DNA of 64,000 nucleotides from QWOP01 sp003669605 (GTDB lineage: Bacteria; Planctomycetota; Planctomycetia; Pirellulales; UBA1268). Numbering within the stretch: position 1 is the stretch's first letter; every line of letters starts with the position of its first letter. A program made the position numbers and the translations under genes. A model generated the notes under the pieces. That model was not told the origin of the DNA and searched no databases. It saw nothing but the letters and a program-made list of their open reading frames with translations. The stretch lies in NCBI GenBank assembly GCA_947481985.1, contig CANKIK010000001.1, forward strand, positions 73,484 through 137,483. The letters run 5' to 3'. Below are positions 37,158-46,096 of this stretch, piece by piece.

Positions 37158-37231
37158 TCGGCGAGGCGGAGCCAGGGGCCGAATCACGCCGTACTGGCGG
37201 CATTGCAGCTCTCGACGGCACGCTGTGGCCG

Positions 37232-38590
37232 GTGGTCTGGCTGGTGGCTCCGGCGCTGGTGGAGCAGGTGTTGGCCCTATCGGTTGGTTTTACAGACAAG
37301 TGGCTGGCGGGAAACCTCCTCGAGGGCCCCGCCTATCTCGCGGCGGTGGGCTTGGTGGCCTATGCCCTGGGCTTCATGCCATGTCTGTTTGCCATTCCCG
37401 CTGTGGGTGCAACGGCGCTGGTGGCTCGGTGTGTGGGCGCCGGTGACATGGCAGGAGCCCGTCGGGCGGCAGGACAGACCCTGCTTGTGGGGGCCGTGCT
37501 GGCCGCCGCACTAGGAGGGGCGGCTGTGTTCTTCGGGCCTGACATCGTCCGATCGCTTGGGTTGCCGGAGGAAAGCACCGGATTGGCGCTGGAGTACCTG
37601 GCGATTGTCGTCCCTTCGCTCCCGGCGATGATGGTGATCGCGGTCGGAGTGGCGATCCTCAGGGGCGCCGGCGACATGGTGGCGGGCCTTGTGTCGATGA
37701 CCGTCGTGAACCTCGTCAACGCCGCCGCGAGTTTCGCTCTGGCGGCCGGTGTCGGAGGACTGCCGAGGCTCGGCTGGAGAGGCCTAGCCTGGGGGACATT
37801 CATCGGTTACTGCCTTGGGGCGGCGTGCACGCTCATGCTTCTGGCACGGCGGGGACGTGGTCTGGCTCCCGAACTTGCCGATCTTCGCCCTGACCGGGCC
37901 TGGCTCCGCCGGATCCTCTCGGTCGGCCTGCCGGCCGGGGCGGATGCGATCGGCAACGCCATCTGCCACCTCGGGTTCCTCTCGGTCGTCAATCGATTGG
38001 GGAATGTCGATGCCGCGGCCCATGCCGTGGCAATCACGATCGAATCGCTCGCCTTCCTCCCCGGGAGTGCCTTTGGCATGGCCGCAGCGACGCTTTCGGG
38101 GCAGTTCCTCGGGGCCCGGGATGAGCGGCGGGCGCGGCGGAGCGTCTGGCTGGCGGCGGTGGGGTGCGTCGCCTTGATGTCGGCGATGGGAGGTGTCTTC
38201 CTGGCGGCAGCGGGGCCTCTGGCAACCTGGTTTCTCGGCGGGGAAGGCAGGCAGCCCGAGGTGGCGGCGTTGACGGCAAAACTCGTCTGGATCGTCGCCT
38301 TCGCTCAGCCTCCGTTGGCGATGTTGATGGTGTTTTCAGGCGGCCTCCGCGGGGCTGGCGCCACCCGGCCGCCACTGGCGGTCAACTTTTTTGGATTAAT
38401 CCTGATCCGCCTCCCGCTGGCGGTGCTCTTGGCATGGCCGGAAGTCAAACTCCCCTGGTGTGACGTCACGCTGCCTGGGCAGGGCTTGGGGGCGGTGGGG
38501 GCCTGGTATGCCATGGCAGTCGACCTTACCGTCCGCGGTGTAGCCATGCTCTTCATCTTCTCCGGGCGGAGTTGGACGCGGGGCCGGTAG
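37232..38590 (+). CDS. MATE-family efflux transporter
   Basis: This protein of about 452 aa has twelve hydrophobic segments in two repeated halves and MATE landmarks (LSVGFTDKWLAGN, ARCVGAGDMAGARRAAGQ, GSAFGMAAATLSGQFLGARD). MATE proteins export cationic drugs or metabolites using Na+ or H+. The start is uncertain. GTG 37232 is the first usable one, but the frame is open back to the preceding stop, and the N-terminal hydrophobic segment may begin a little earlier. Substrate unknown. Confidence 0.85.
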   Translation: MVWLVAPALVEQVLALSVGFTDKWLAGNLLEGPAYLAAVGLVAYALGFMPCLFAIPAVGATALVARCVGAGDMAGARRAAGQTLLVGAVLAAALGGAAVFFGPDIVRSLGLPEESTGLALEYLAIVVPSLPAMMVIAVGVAILRGAGDMVAGLVSMTVVNLVNAAASFALAAGVGGLPRLGWRGLAWGTFIGYCLGAACTLMLLARRGRGLAPELADLRPDRAWLRRILSVGLPAGADAIGNAICHLGFLSVVNRLGNVDAAAHAVAITIESLAFLPGSAFGMAAATLSGQFLGARDERRARRSVWLAAVGCVALMSAMGGVFLAAAGPLATWFLGGEGRQPEVAALTAKLVWIVAFAQPPLAMLMVFSGGLRGAGATRPPLAVNFFGLILIRLPLAVLLAWPEVKLPWCDVTLPGQGLGAVGAWYAMAVDLTVRGVAMLFIFSGRSWTRGR

Positions 38591-38742
38591 TGACCGAGTT
38601 GGCCGCGAACTGACGCTCGCCGCGGATTGGCATGGCCGCATCACGTGGCGACGATACACTCTTCCAAGTCTGGCACGATCGCGGAAATCCGCGGGAGTGA
38701 TGCCGGACGCACGTTTCTCGCGCCGCCCCGGGAGTCGCGTCG

Positions 38743-40665
38743 ATGGCAGTGGATGTCGATGTCGAGCAGTGGTCCACGGCTGACGCCGCCGACCTCTACG
38801 AGGTGTCACGGTGGGGAAATGGATATTTCTCAGTGGGCCCCAATGGAAACCTCCTCGTCCATCCCGACAAGGACCCCACCAAGAGTATCGATCTGAAGTC
38901 TCTGGTGGACCGTCTTCAGGTCCGCGGCATCGATCTGCCGATCCTCCTTCGTTTTGGGGAGATTCTTCAGCACCGGCTGGGGGAGATTCACGGCGTGTTT
39001 TCGACCGCAATGAAGGACTCCGGATACCGTGGCGACTACTGCTGCGTCTATCCGGTCAAGGTCAACCAGCAGAGGCAGGTTGTCGAGGAAGTCCTGCAAT
39101 TCGGTCGTCCATACCGCTTCGGCTTGGAGGCTGGTAGCAAGCCCGAGCTGCTGGCAGTGATCGCGCTGGCCGATAATGACACGCCGATCATCTGCAACGG
39201 TTTTAAGGATGCCGAATTCATCGAGACGGCGATGCTCGCGCAGAAGATCGGCCGCAACATCATGCCCGTTGTGGAGCGGTTCTCGGAGCTCCACATGATC
39301 CTCGAATACGCCGAGAAACTCGGCGTCAGGCCACGGATCGGGATGCGCGTCAAACTCGCGGCCCGCGGCAGTGGCCGCTGGCAGGCATCGGGCGGGTTCC
39401 GCAGCAAATTCGGGCTCACCGCCAGCGAACTCCTTAAGGGCCTCGATCTCCTTGCCTCCCGCGGCATGCAGGACTGCTTTCAACTCCTCCATTTCCACCA
39501 GGGAAGCCAGATCACCAACATCCGGCACATCAAGGCGTCGCTCACCGAAGCCTCGCGGATGTACACAGAATTGGTGAAGCGGGGGGCGGGCCTGCGCTAT
39601 CTCGACGTCGGCGGTGGGCTGGGGGTGGACTACGACGGTTCGCAGACCAACTTCGAATCGAGTGTCAATTACAGCCTCCAGGAATATGCCAACGACGTGG
39701 TCTACCACGTCCAGAATGCCTGCGATGAGGCGGGAGTCCCCCATCCCACGATCATCTCGGAGAGTGGGCGGGCGGTGGTCGCCTACCACAGCATGCTGAT
39801 CTTCGGTGTGCTCGGCATCTCCGAGCACGGTGGTCACGGCGATATCACCGAGCCGGCTGCGGACGCGGAGCAACCGCTCCACGATCTAACGGAGACCTAC
39901 CAAAACCTCAATATCCGCAACCTGTTGGAGAGTTACCACGACGCCCAGCAGTCCCTGGACACGGCAATGGGGTTGTTCGCCAGCGGCTATCTCCCGCTCG
40001 ATCAGCGGTCCGCGGTGGAGAACATTTACTGGTCGATCTGCCGGCGGATCAGCAAACTTTCCCGCCAGCTCGACTTTGTTCCAGAGGAACTCGAGGGCCT
40101 CACCGCCGCCCTGTCGGACACCTACTTTTGCAATTTTTCCCTCTTTCAGTCGATTCCGGACAGCTGGGCGATCAAACAGCTCTTTCCGGTGATGCCGATC
40201 CACCGCCTCAACGAGCGGCCCACCCGCGAGGCGGTGCTGGGTGACGTGACGTGCGACTCCGATGGCAAAATCGATCAGTTCATCGACCGCCGCGATGTGA
40301 AGCGGACGCTTCCCCTCCACGCCTGGCAAAACCAGCCCTATTACCTCGGTGCGTTCCTTATCGGTGCGTACCAGGAAATCCTCGGCGACCTTCACAACCT
40401 GTTCGGGGACACCAACGCCGTGCATGTCAGCACCGACGCCCGCGGAGAGGTGGTGCTCGACGCTGTCATCAAGGGGGACACCGTCCGCGAGGTGCTCGAA
40501 TACGTTGAATTCGATCCGGAGCAACTCGTGCAGCGGTTGCGCGACGCGATCGAACAGGCGGTCCGTGAGGGACGGATCTGCGACCAGCAGGCCGGTCGGT
40601 TCCTCCGGTTCTACGAGGAAGGGCTGGGGGGCTACACCTATCTTGAGGAGCCGTCGCAGACCTGA
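38743..40665 (+). CDS. speA: biosynthetic arginine decarboxylase
   Basis: This 640-aa alanine-racemase-fold PLP enzyme forms agmatine for polyamine synthesis. The PLP lysine is Lys106 in VYPVKVNQQ. The FHQGSQITNI, LDVGGGLGVDYDG and TDARGEVV blocks match SpeA. Length is as expected. ATG 38743 lies 25 bp after a short inverted repeat. No speB is nearby. Confidence 0.96.
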   Translation: MAVDVDVEQWSTADAADLYEVSRWGNGYFSVGPNGNLLVHPDKDPTKSIDLKSLVDRLQVRGIDLPILLRFGEILQHRLGEIHGVFSTAMKDSGYRGDYCCVYPVKVNQQRQVVEEVLQFGRPYRFGLEAGSKPELLAVIALADNDTPIICNGFKDAEFIETAMLAQKIGRNIMPVVERFSELHMILEYAEKLGVRPRIGMRVKLAARGSGRWQASGGFRSKFGLTASELLKGLDLLASRGMQDCFQLLHFHQGSQITNIRHIKASLTEASRMYTELVKRGAGLRYLDVGGGLGVDYDGSQTNFESSVNYSLQEYANDVVYHVQNACDEAGVPHPTIISESGRAVVAYHSMLIFGVLGISEHGGHGDITEPAADAEQPLHDLTETYQNLNIRNLLESYHDAQQSLDTAMGLFASGYLPLDQRSAVENIYWSICRRISKLSRQLDFVPEELEGLTAALSDTYFCNFSLFQSIPDSWAIKQLFPVMPIHRLNERPTREAVLGDVTCDSDGKIDQFIDRRDVKRTLPLHAWQNQPYYLGAFLIGAYQEILGDLHNLFGDTNAVHVSTDARGEVVLDAVIKGDTVREVLEYVEFDPEQLVQRLRDAIEQAVREGRICDQQAGRFLRFYEEGLGGYTYLEEPSQT

Positions 40666-40915
40666 CGGCCATCGGACAGATTGCTGTCCCGGGAGATTCG
40701 CCCCAACCGCATCGGTAGCCGGCTTTTGGAACGGGAATCGGCCAGCCTCCATCTGACTCCACGTCGGCGGCAGCGCGGCGGCCTGGAAACCAGCCTGAAA
40801 CGACCCCGGATCTGCGGGAACGAAGCAGACGAAGCGGACGAATCAGGGGCAAAACGGCCTCGCCCCCAGTGGGATCCAGTGCTAGAGTCCCCGTTCAAAC
40901 TTCGGAGCCACCGCA

Positions 40916-42046
40916 GTGTCACACCGCCACCGCCGCCGTTCCCCGTGGGGCACCGCACTTTTTAGCGCCCTCGTCCTGCCTGGGATGCTGTGGACGCTCG
41001 ATGTCCTCGCCCAAGCTCCCGTGGCGCGTCCCCGCCCCGGCGCACCGGCCGCACAAGCAGCGCCGCAGTCCCCAGTCCAAGCCGCACAAAAACAGGCTCA
41101 GGCCACGCAGCAGGGTGCCGGCCAGCGTCCTCAGCAGGCGATTGCCCCCCAGCTTTCGCCCGAAGCGGCCGCGGCCCTCGAGCGCTTACTGACAGCCTGG
41201 GAGGCGCGGAACGCCTCGGTAAAGACCTGGTCGTGTGACTTCTACAAGTGGGAGTACAACGCCTTCGGGCCGGTGGGGCCCAGCGGTGATCGACTGGCGT
41301 TTGCCGAGAGTACCGGCGAGATCAAGTACGCGATGCCCGACAAGGGCCTGTTCCGCGTCAAGGAATCGAAGCAGTGGAACGGCCAGACCTCGCGGTATGA
41401 ACAACGCCCAGGCGAGTCGGGCGAGCACTGGGTGTGCAACGGCGCGAGCATCTATGAGTTCCGCCACTCGGAGCGGCAGTTGCGCGAGACCAAATTGCCC
41501 CCGGAACTGCGGGGCAAGGCGATCAGTGATGGACCGTTGCCGTTCGTGTTCGGCGCCAAGGCAGACACTCTCAAGCGACGGTATGTGATGCGGATCCTGC
41601 CGATTCCTGCCGGCGTGAGCGATCAAGTCTGGCTCGAGGCGTTGCCGAGGTCGCAGGCCGACGCGGCGAGTTTCTCGAAGGTCGAATTGATCCTCATGGC
41701 CCGCGACCTGATGCCCTTCGCCATCCGCATCTACAAACCGGGTGGCCAGGACCAGGACGTTTACCAGTTCGTCCAGAACACGAGCCTGATCGACAAGGGG
41801 CTCGACATGATCCGCGACTTCTCCAAGCCAGTGACACCGCTGGGCTACACCTTCATTCTCGAGGATGCCACGGCCGGAGCCCCACCGGCGCCTCCCGTGG
41901 CGGCCCCGCGCCCCGGGTCAGCCCCCGCGCCTCGTCCTCAGGGGGCAGCCATTCCCCAGGGGCAGGGGAGCGCGGCGCCGCAGGCTGCCGCGGCTGTTCA
42001 GGCGGCGAGCGGTCCAGTTGGCCTCCAGCCGCCACGCAATCGCTGA
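40916..42046 (+). CDS. exported TIGR03009-like planctomycete protein
   Basis: This 376-aa protein has a signal peptide (hydrophobic around residues 13-31) and an Ala/Gln/Pro-rich linker to residue 80. A globular domain follows (about 85-300) with VKTWSCDFYKWEYNAFGP and GEIKYAMPDKGLFRVKES. The C-terminal tail is low-complexity Pro/Ala. The core resembles the planctomycete-specific TIGR03009 domain, with a LolA-like beta-sheet appearance. Partner and function unknown. It starts with GTG 40916. The 250-bp gap upstream holds no gene I can identify. Confidence 0.7.
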   Translation: MSHRHRRRSPWGTALFSALVLPGMLWTLDVLAQAPVARPRPGAPAAQAAPQSPVQAAQKQAQATQQGAGQRPQQAIAPQLSPEAAAALERLLTAWEARNASVKTWSCDFYKWEYNAFGPVGPSGDRLAFAESTGEIKYAMPDKGLFRVKESKQWNGQTSRYEQRPGESGEHWVCNGASIYEFRHSERQLRETKLPPELRGKAISDGPLPFVFGAKADTLKRRYVMRILPIPAGVSDQVWLEALPRSQADAASFSKVELILMARDLMPFAIRIYKPGGQDQDVYQFVQNTSLIDKGLDMIRDFSKPVTPLGYTFILEDATAGAPPAPPVAAPRPGSAPAPRPQGAAIPQGQGSAAPQAAAAVQAASGPVGLQPPRNR

Positions 42047-42163
42047 CATCAGGCAGCAGTGCTCAAGCAGGCGTCGCTTGGGGGGGGACGATGGCCCAAC
42101 TCCGCGACGTGATATCCGTGCTGGACGGCCGTTTGGTCGATTCTAAAGCGGTCAGCTGGCCGG

Positions 42164-42169
42164 TATACT
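42164..42169 (+). promoter_or_regulatory. candidate -10 box
   Basis: TATACT matches five of six -10 positions, 99 nt before the ATG of the next gene. No good -35 is present at 16-18 nt; the best upstream hexamer is TTCTAA. A GC-rich imperfect hairpin at about 42226-42249 lies downstream, in the leader. Confidence 0.3.
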
Positions 42170-42268
42170 GATGGCCCCAAGTGATCACCCGCGGGCCCCG
42201 GCCCGGACGGCGTTTGCCGCGTCACCTCCCGGCCGCGGGGGCCGGAGGATAGCCCTGCCGAGGACCCT

Positions 42269-42748
42269 ATGCCTTTGATTGATCCCGCGCATCCACTCGG
42301 CCAGTTGCTGCAGCGGGACCGCCGCTACAAGTTGGATGCCTACCTCTTTGTGCTCGAGTCGCTGTCGTTTGCACAGGAAAGCCTGGGGCTCGGTGACGAG
42401 CCCCCCGAGGAGGACCTTGAGCCCCGTCCCCTCGAACCGGCGGTGGGACGGAAGCCCCGATCGGGCAAGCCCCGCCGCCGCCAAGCGGAACGCCACCTCA
42501 CCGGGCAGCAGTTGTGCGAGGCGGCACGGCGCTACGCACTGCAGCAGTATGGATTCCTATCCCGCACTGTCCTGGCCACGTGGGGGATCCGCACCACCCG
42601 CGACATTGGCGAGATCGTTTTCAACATGATCGAGATCGGACAGATGCGAAAAACCCGCAAGGACAAGCGGGAGGACTTCCACGATGTCTACGATTTCGAT
42701 GAGGCGTTCACGCGGGATCTGTCGTTCAGCGTGCCGGAGAATCAATAG
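42269..42748 (+). CDS. Minf_1886-type conserved protein
   Basis: This 159-aa acidic/basic cytoplasmic protein has RRYKLDAYLFVLESLSFAQE near the N-terminus. After a charged linker come HLTGQQLCEAARRYALQQYGFLSRTVLATWGI and RDIGEIVFNMIEIGQM, with YDFDEAF near the end. I associate this pattern with the uncharacterised Minf_1886 family of Verrucomicrobia and Planctomycetes. Start ATG 42269 has GAGG upstream. Confidence 0.7.
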   Translation: MPLIDPAHPLGQLLQRDRRYKLDAYLFVLESLSFAQESLGLGDEPPEEDLEPRPLEPAVGRKPRSGKPRRRQAERHLTGQQLCEAARRYALQQYGFLSRTVLATWGIRTTRDIGEIVFNMIEIGQMRKTRKDKREDFHDVYDFDEAFTRDLSFSVPENQ

Positions 42749-42811
42749 TTGGACCATTCGAGTCCCCCGAGTACGACGGTGTGGCGGCCCTGGAGGGGAT
42801 CGAGTCTGTTT

Positions 42812-42949
42812 ATGAGTGATTCAACGGCCCAATCGCGACGCAGGTCCCTGATCCTCCCCCGCATTCTCACCCTCATCCTTCCCCTTTTGGCAGCGGCCGA
42901 ACTGGCATGGTTCGCGGGGCTTCTCTGGATGGCGGTGCGGTCTGGATGA
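42812..42949 (+). CDS. small single-helix membrane protein
   Basis: This 45-aa protein from ATG 42812, MSDSTAQSRRRS, has a basic stretch and one hydrophobic helix (ILTLILPLLAAAELAWFAGLLWM). A TTG at 42749 would give 66 aa. It lies between the Minf_1886-type gene and another membrane protein gene. It could be a real small membrane protein or a chance frame. Confidence 0.4.
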   Translation: MSDSTAQSRRRSLILPRILTLILPLLAAAELAWFAGLLWMAVRSG

Positions 42950-42998
42950 CGCCGTGCGCCCAGGGATGATTCTGGTCCAAAGTCGGGCACGTGCGCCA

Positions 42999-43007
42999 TG
43001 ATAAAAT
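42999..43007 (+). promoter_or_regulatory. candidate extended -10 promoter
   Basis: TGATAAAAT at 42999-43007 combines the extended TGn with TAAAAT (five of six). It is AT-rich against the GC-rich surroundings and 53 nt before the start codon of the next gene. No good -35 is seen, as expected for extended -10 promoters. Confidence 0.4.
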
Positions 43008-43059
43008 TCCGGTTCACCGTGGCAGCGGTTTCACCCGGTCCGGAAATGAGGACGGAAGC

Positions 43060-43788
43060 ATGAACGCATTGCTCGACGCCCTGCCGCTGGGGGCCGCCCT
43101 CCTGCCGCTGGGCCTGTACCTGCTCGGTTTGGGGTGGATCCACCTCCGTTGTCGTCCGCTGGCGATAAATGGTGTCTGGGACGGGGTGCTGCTGGGTCTG
43201 AGCCTGATCGGCCTTGTGACGGTCGGGCCGCTGGCGCTGGTGCAACCTGCTGTGGGTGGATCCTCGTGGACATGGCCGATGCTGCTGTCGGTGTTTTGTC
43301 TCGTGGTGACGTTGTGCGTCCTCGTTTCACGGCCCCGGTTGGTGGTCTACAACATCTCCCCGGAGCAGATCCGTCCCCTGGTGGCAGAGGTTGTGGCAGC
43401 GCTCGATCCGCAGGCACGCTGGGCCGGTGAGACGGTCGCTCTGCCGACGCGTGGATTCCAGATCCACATCGACGGTGATGGCGCGCTTCGGACGGTCAGC
43501 CTCGTGGCGGTCGGCCTCCGATCGGCGCACGAGGGCTGGGGCGAGATGAGCCGCCGGATGCGAAGGGCTGTCCGTGGTCTCCGGGTGCGATCGAGCCCGT
43601 GGGGAGCGGTGTTCGCCGCGTTGGGAAGCGTGCTGATCGCTCTGTCCGCCTGGAGCATCGCCGCGAGCGTGCTTTCGCCAAAGATCGTGTCCCCGGCACC
43701 AGCCGTCGGCCCGGAATCCCCGCCTGTCCACCCCAGCCCTCTTCCTGGAGTCTCTGATGACAGTCCCCCTCGATCTGTCGCAGCATGA
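43060..43788 (+). CDS. polytopic membrane protein of unknown function
   Basis: This 242-aa protein has three N-terminal hydrophobic segments (about residues 10-30, 38-60, 68-88), a soluble stretch (about 90-180) and one more helix near 188-212. A Pro/Ser-rich tail ends it. ATG 43060 follows GAGG and is better than the upstream GTG 42991. The last 32 bases overlap pckA in another frame, so the tail may be functionally unimportant or pckA expression may be coupled. No family recognised. Confidence 0.65.
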   Translation: MNALLDALPLGAALLPLGLYLLGLGWIHLRCRPLAINGVWDGVLLGLSLIGLVTVGPLALVQPAVGGSSWTWPMLLSVFCLVVTLCVLVSRPRLVVYNISPEQIRPLVAEVVAALDPQARWAGETVALPTRGFQIHIDGDGALRTVSLVAVGLRSAHEGWGEMSRRMRRAVRGLRVRSSPWGAVFAALGSVLIALSAWSIAASVLSPKIVSPAPAVGPESPPVHPSPLPGVSDDSPPRSVAA

Positions 43789-45346
43789 GATCACCGTTCC
43801 TGTCGTGATTCGGAACGCTCCTCCGGCGCGGCTCTACGAGGAGGCGGTGACTAGAGAGGGAGCGGGAATCGTTGCCAGCGGCGCAATCGCCATCCGCTCG
43901 GGCGACAAGACCGGTCGCAGCCCCAAGGACAAGCACGTCGTTCGTACGCCGGAGTCGGAGGCCGACGTCTGGTGGGGGACAGTCAATCATGCCATCGACG
44001 ACCACACCTTTCTGCTCAACCGCCAGCGGGCCATCGACTACCTCAACACCCGCGATCGGATCTACGTCTGCGACGGGTATGCGGGGTGGGACCCAGCCAG
44101 CCGGCTGAAGGTTAGGGTTCTCTGCGCCCGCGCCTACCATGCGCTCTACATGCGGAACATGCTCATCCGCCCCACCGCCGGAGAGTTGGAGCAATTCGGC
44201 GATCCGGAGTATGTGATCTACAACGCCGGCCAGTTTCCCGCCAACAGACTGACCTCCCAGATCGCCAGTCGGACGAGCATTGACTTGTCGCTCGAGCGGA
44301 GGGAACAGGTGATTCTGGGGAGCGAGTACGCCGGAGAGATGAAGAAGGGGGTGTTCACGCTCATGCACTGGCTGCTCCCGGCACGCGGCGTGCTGTCGAT
44401 GCACTGTTCTGCGAACGAGGGGCCAGCCGGCGACGTGTCGTTGTTCTTTGGGCTCTCCGGTACCGGCAAGACGACCCTCTCCGCCGATCCGGCCCGGCGG
44501 TTGATCGGTGACGACGAGCACGGTTGGGGAGATGGCGGAGTGTTCAACATCGAAGGGGGATGCTACGCCAAATGCATCGGACTGTCGGCGGCGAAGGAAC
44601 CCGAAATCCACGCTGCGATTCGCTTCGGCACGGTGCTGGAGAACGTCGTCTACGACGCGGTCACAAGGCAGGTGGATTTCGACTCTGCGGTGATCACCGA
44701 GAACACCCGGGCCGCCTATCCGATCGAATACATCGACAATGCCCTCGTGCCTTGTGTGGCGGGGCACCCGAGGCATGTGATTTTCTTAACCTGCGATGCT
44801 TCTGGTGTCCTGCCGCCAGTCAGCCGGCTGTCCCGTGAACAGACGATGTATCATTTCCTCTCCGGATATACCGCCCGCGTGGCCGGGACTGAGATGGGAG
44901 TGGTGGAACCGCAGGTCGCGTTCTCGGCCTGTTTCAGTGCCGCGTTTCTGATGCGGCACCCCACCGTCTACGCCCGACTCCTCGCCGACAAACTCTCGCG
45001 GCACACAGCCCGGGCTTGGCTGGTGAACACTGGCTGGACGGGTGGGGCTTATGGTCAGGGACGGCGGATCGATCTGGCGTCGACGCGACGGATCATCGAC
45101 GCCATCCATGCCGGGGCACTCGATGAGGCGCCTGTGGAACGCGATCGGGTGTTTGGACTGGATGCAGTGACGGTGGTGCCGGGCGTTGACGGCAGGATAC
45201 TCGTGCCGTCGCGGGCCTGGCTCGACCCCCGTCAATGGGAGCAGGCTGCCAGGGGGCTGGCTGCCAGGTTCCGCGACAACTTCACCGCGTATGCCTCTCT
45301 GGCCGGCCAGGATGTCGTGGCGGCAGGGCCGGGTGAGGTTTTTTGA
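43757..45346 (+). CDS. pckA: phosphoenolpyruvate carboxykinase (ATP)
   Basis: This 529-aa enzyme converts oxaloacetate and ATP to PEP, CO2 and ADP in gluconeogenesis. The kinase P-loop GLSGTGKTT is at 232-240, metal-binding GDDEHGWGD near 250, FNIEGGCYAKC, ENTRAAYP and the WLVNTGWTGG block. ATG 43757 has a moderate Shine-Dalgarno (GGAGTCTCTG) and overlaps the preceding gene. Confidence 0.97.
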   Translation: MTVPLDLSQHEITVPVVIRNAPPARLYEEAVTREGAGIVASGAIAIRSGDKTGRSPKDKHVVRTPESEADVWWGTVNHAIDDHTFLLNRQRAIDYLNTRDRIYVCDGYAGWDPASRLKVRVLCARAYHALYMRNMLIRPTAGELEQFGDPEYVIYNAGQFPANRLTSQIASRTSIDLSLERREQVILGSEYAGEMKKGVFTLMHWLLPARGVLSMHCSANEGPAGDVSLFFGLSGTGKTTLSADPARRLIGDDEHGWGDGGVFNIEGGCYAKCIGLSAAKEPEIHAAIRFGTVLENVVYDAVTRQVDFDSAVITENTRAAYPIEYIDNALVPCVAGHPRHVIFLTCDASGVLPPVSRLSREQTMYHFLSGYTARVAGTEMGVVEPQVAFSACFSAAFLMRHPTVYARLLADKLSRHTARAWLVNTGWTGGAYGQGRRIDLASTRRIIDAIHAGALDEAPVERDRVFGLDAVTVVPGVDGRILVPSRAWLDPRQWEQAARGLAARFRDNFTAYASLAGQDVVAAGPGEVF

Positions 45347-45389
45347 CAGGCCGCAGGTGGCTGCCCTACATTCGACCCCGAAGACTGAT

Positions 45390-45403
45390 CCATCGGCCGA
45401 TGG
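45390..45403 (+). promoter_or_regulatory. 14-bp palindrome upstream of the glutathione peroxidase gene
   Basis: CCATCGGCCGATGG at 45390-45403 is a perfect palindrome. It is 53 bp before the ATG and 44 bp after pckA ends. It could be a repressor or activator site, or a hairpin in the leader. Nothing in the window identifies the regulator. Confidence 0.35.
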
Positions 45404-45455
45404 TCTCTAGGCGGTGCCGCCCGGGGGCCGGGACCGATTCCCAGGAGCTGACACG

Positions 45456-46016
45456 ATGACCTTCGAAAAACTCTGTGGACTGGCCCTGTTGGTGCTCGTC
45501 GGCGCCGTGATCGCGGCACCGGCTCAGGCTGATTCGCCGCTGAGCGGCAAGGCAAAGAAGATCGACGGGAGCGAGATCGACCTCTCCTCCTACAAGGGGA
45601 AGGTCGTGCTGGTGGTGAATGTCGCCAGCCAGTGCGGCGCCACTCCGCAGTACGCCGGACTGCAGAAACTCTACGACGCCTACAAGGACAAGGGGCTGGT
45701 CGTACTCGGTTTTCCCGCCAATGATTTCGGTGCCCAGGAGCCAGGCACTGACACCGCGATCGCTACGTTCTGTGCGTCGAAGTACAACGTGACGTTCGAC
45801 ATGTTCTCGAAGATCGTCGTCAAGGGTGAGGGACAGTCTCCGCTCTACAAGTCGCTCACCGCGCAGGCTAATCCCGCTGGGGACGTGAAGTGGAACTTCG
45901 AGAAGTTCATCATCGACCGCAACGGGAACGTTGCCGGCCGCTTCCTCACCAAGGTCAGCCCGGATGATCCGCAGTTTGTTGCGGCCATCGAAGCCGAGTT
46001 GAAAAAGGGGAAGTGA
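45456..46016 (+). CDS. exported glutathione peroxidase-like thiol peroxidase
   Basis: This 186-aa protein has a signal peptide (LCGLALLVLVGAVIAAPAQA, cleavage probably before Asp26). The peroxidatic Cys60 sits in NVASQCGATPQ. Gln94 (FGAQEPG) and Trp-Asn of KWNFEKF complete the tetrad. The second loop usually has CNQF, but here it is ANDF, so the common resolving cysteine is absent. The start ATG 45456 follows CAGGAG. A periplasmic location is inferred. Confidence 0.9.
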   Translation: MTFEKLCGLALLVLVGAVIAAPAQADSPLSGKAKKIDGSEIDLSSYKGKVVLVVNVASQCGATPQYAGLQKLYDAYKDKGLVVLGFPANDFGAQEPGTDTAIATFCASKYNVTFDMFSKIVVKGEGQSPLYKSLTAQANPAGDVKWNFEKFIIDRNGNVAGRFLTKVSPDDPQFVAAIEAELKKGK

Positions 46017-46071
46017 GCCCGCTTGGTATTTTGTTGGGCATCTGGTTTGGCGGTGTCTTCCCTGCCGTGGG

Positions 46072-46096
46072 GCACCTCACGCAGCGCGTGAGGTGC
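46072..46096. terminator. perfect 11-bp hairpin at the convergent gene ends
   Basis: GCACCTCACGC at 46072-46082 pairs perfectly with GCGTGAGGTGC at 46086-46096 around a 3-nt loop. It lies 56 bp after the peroxidase stop and contains the stop codon and final codons of the minus-strand GT2 gene. There is no T-run on either strand. A bidirectional stability or Rho-type terminator is likely. Confidence 0.55.
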
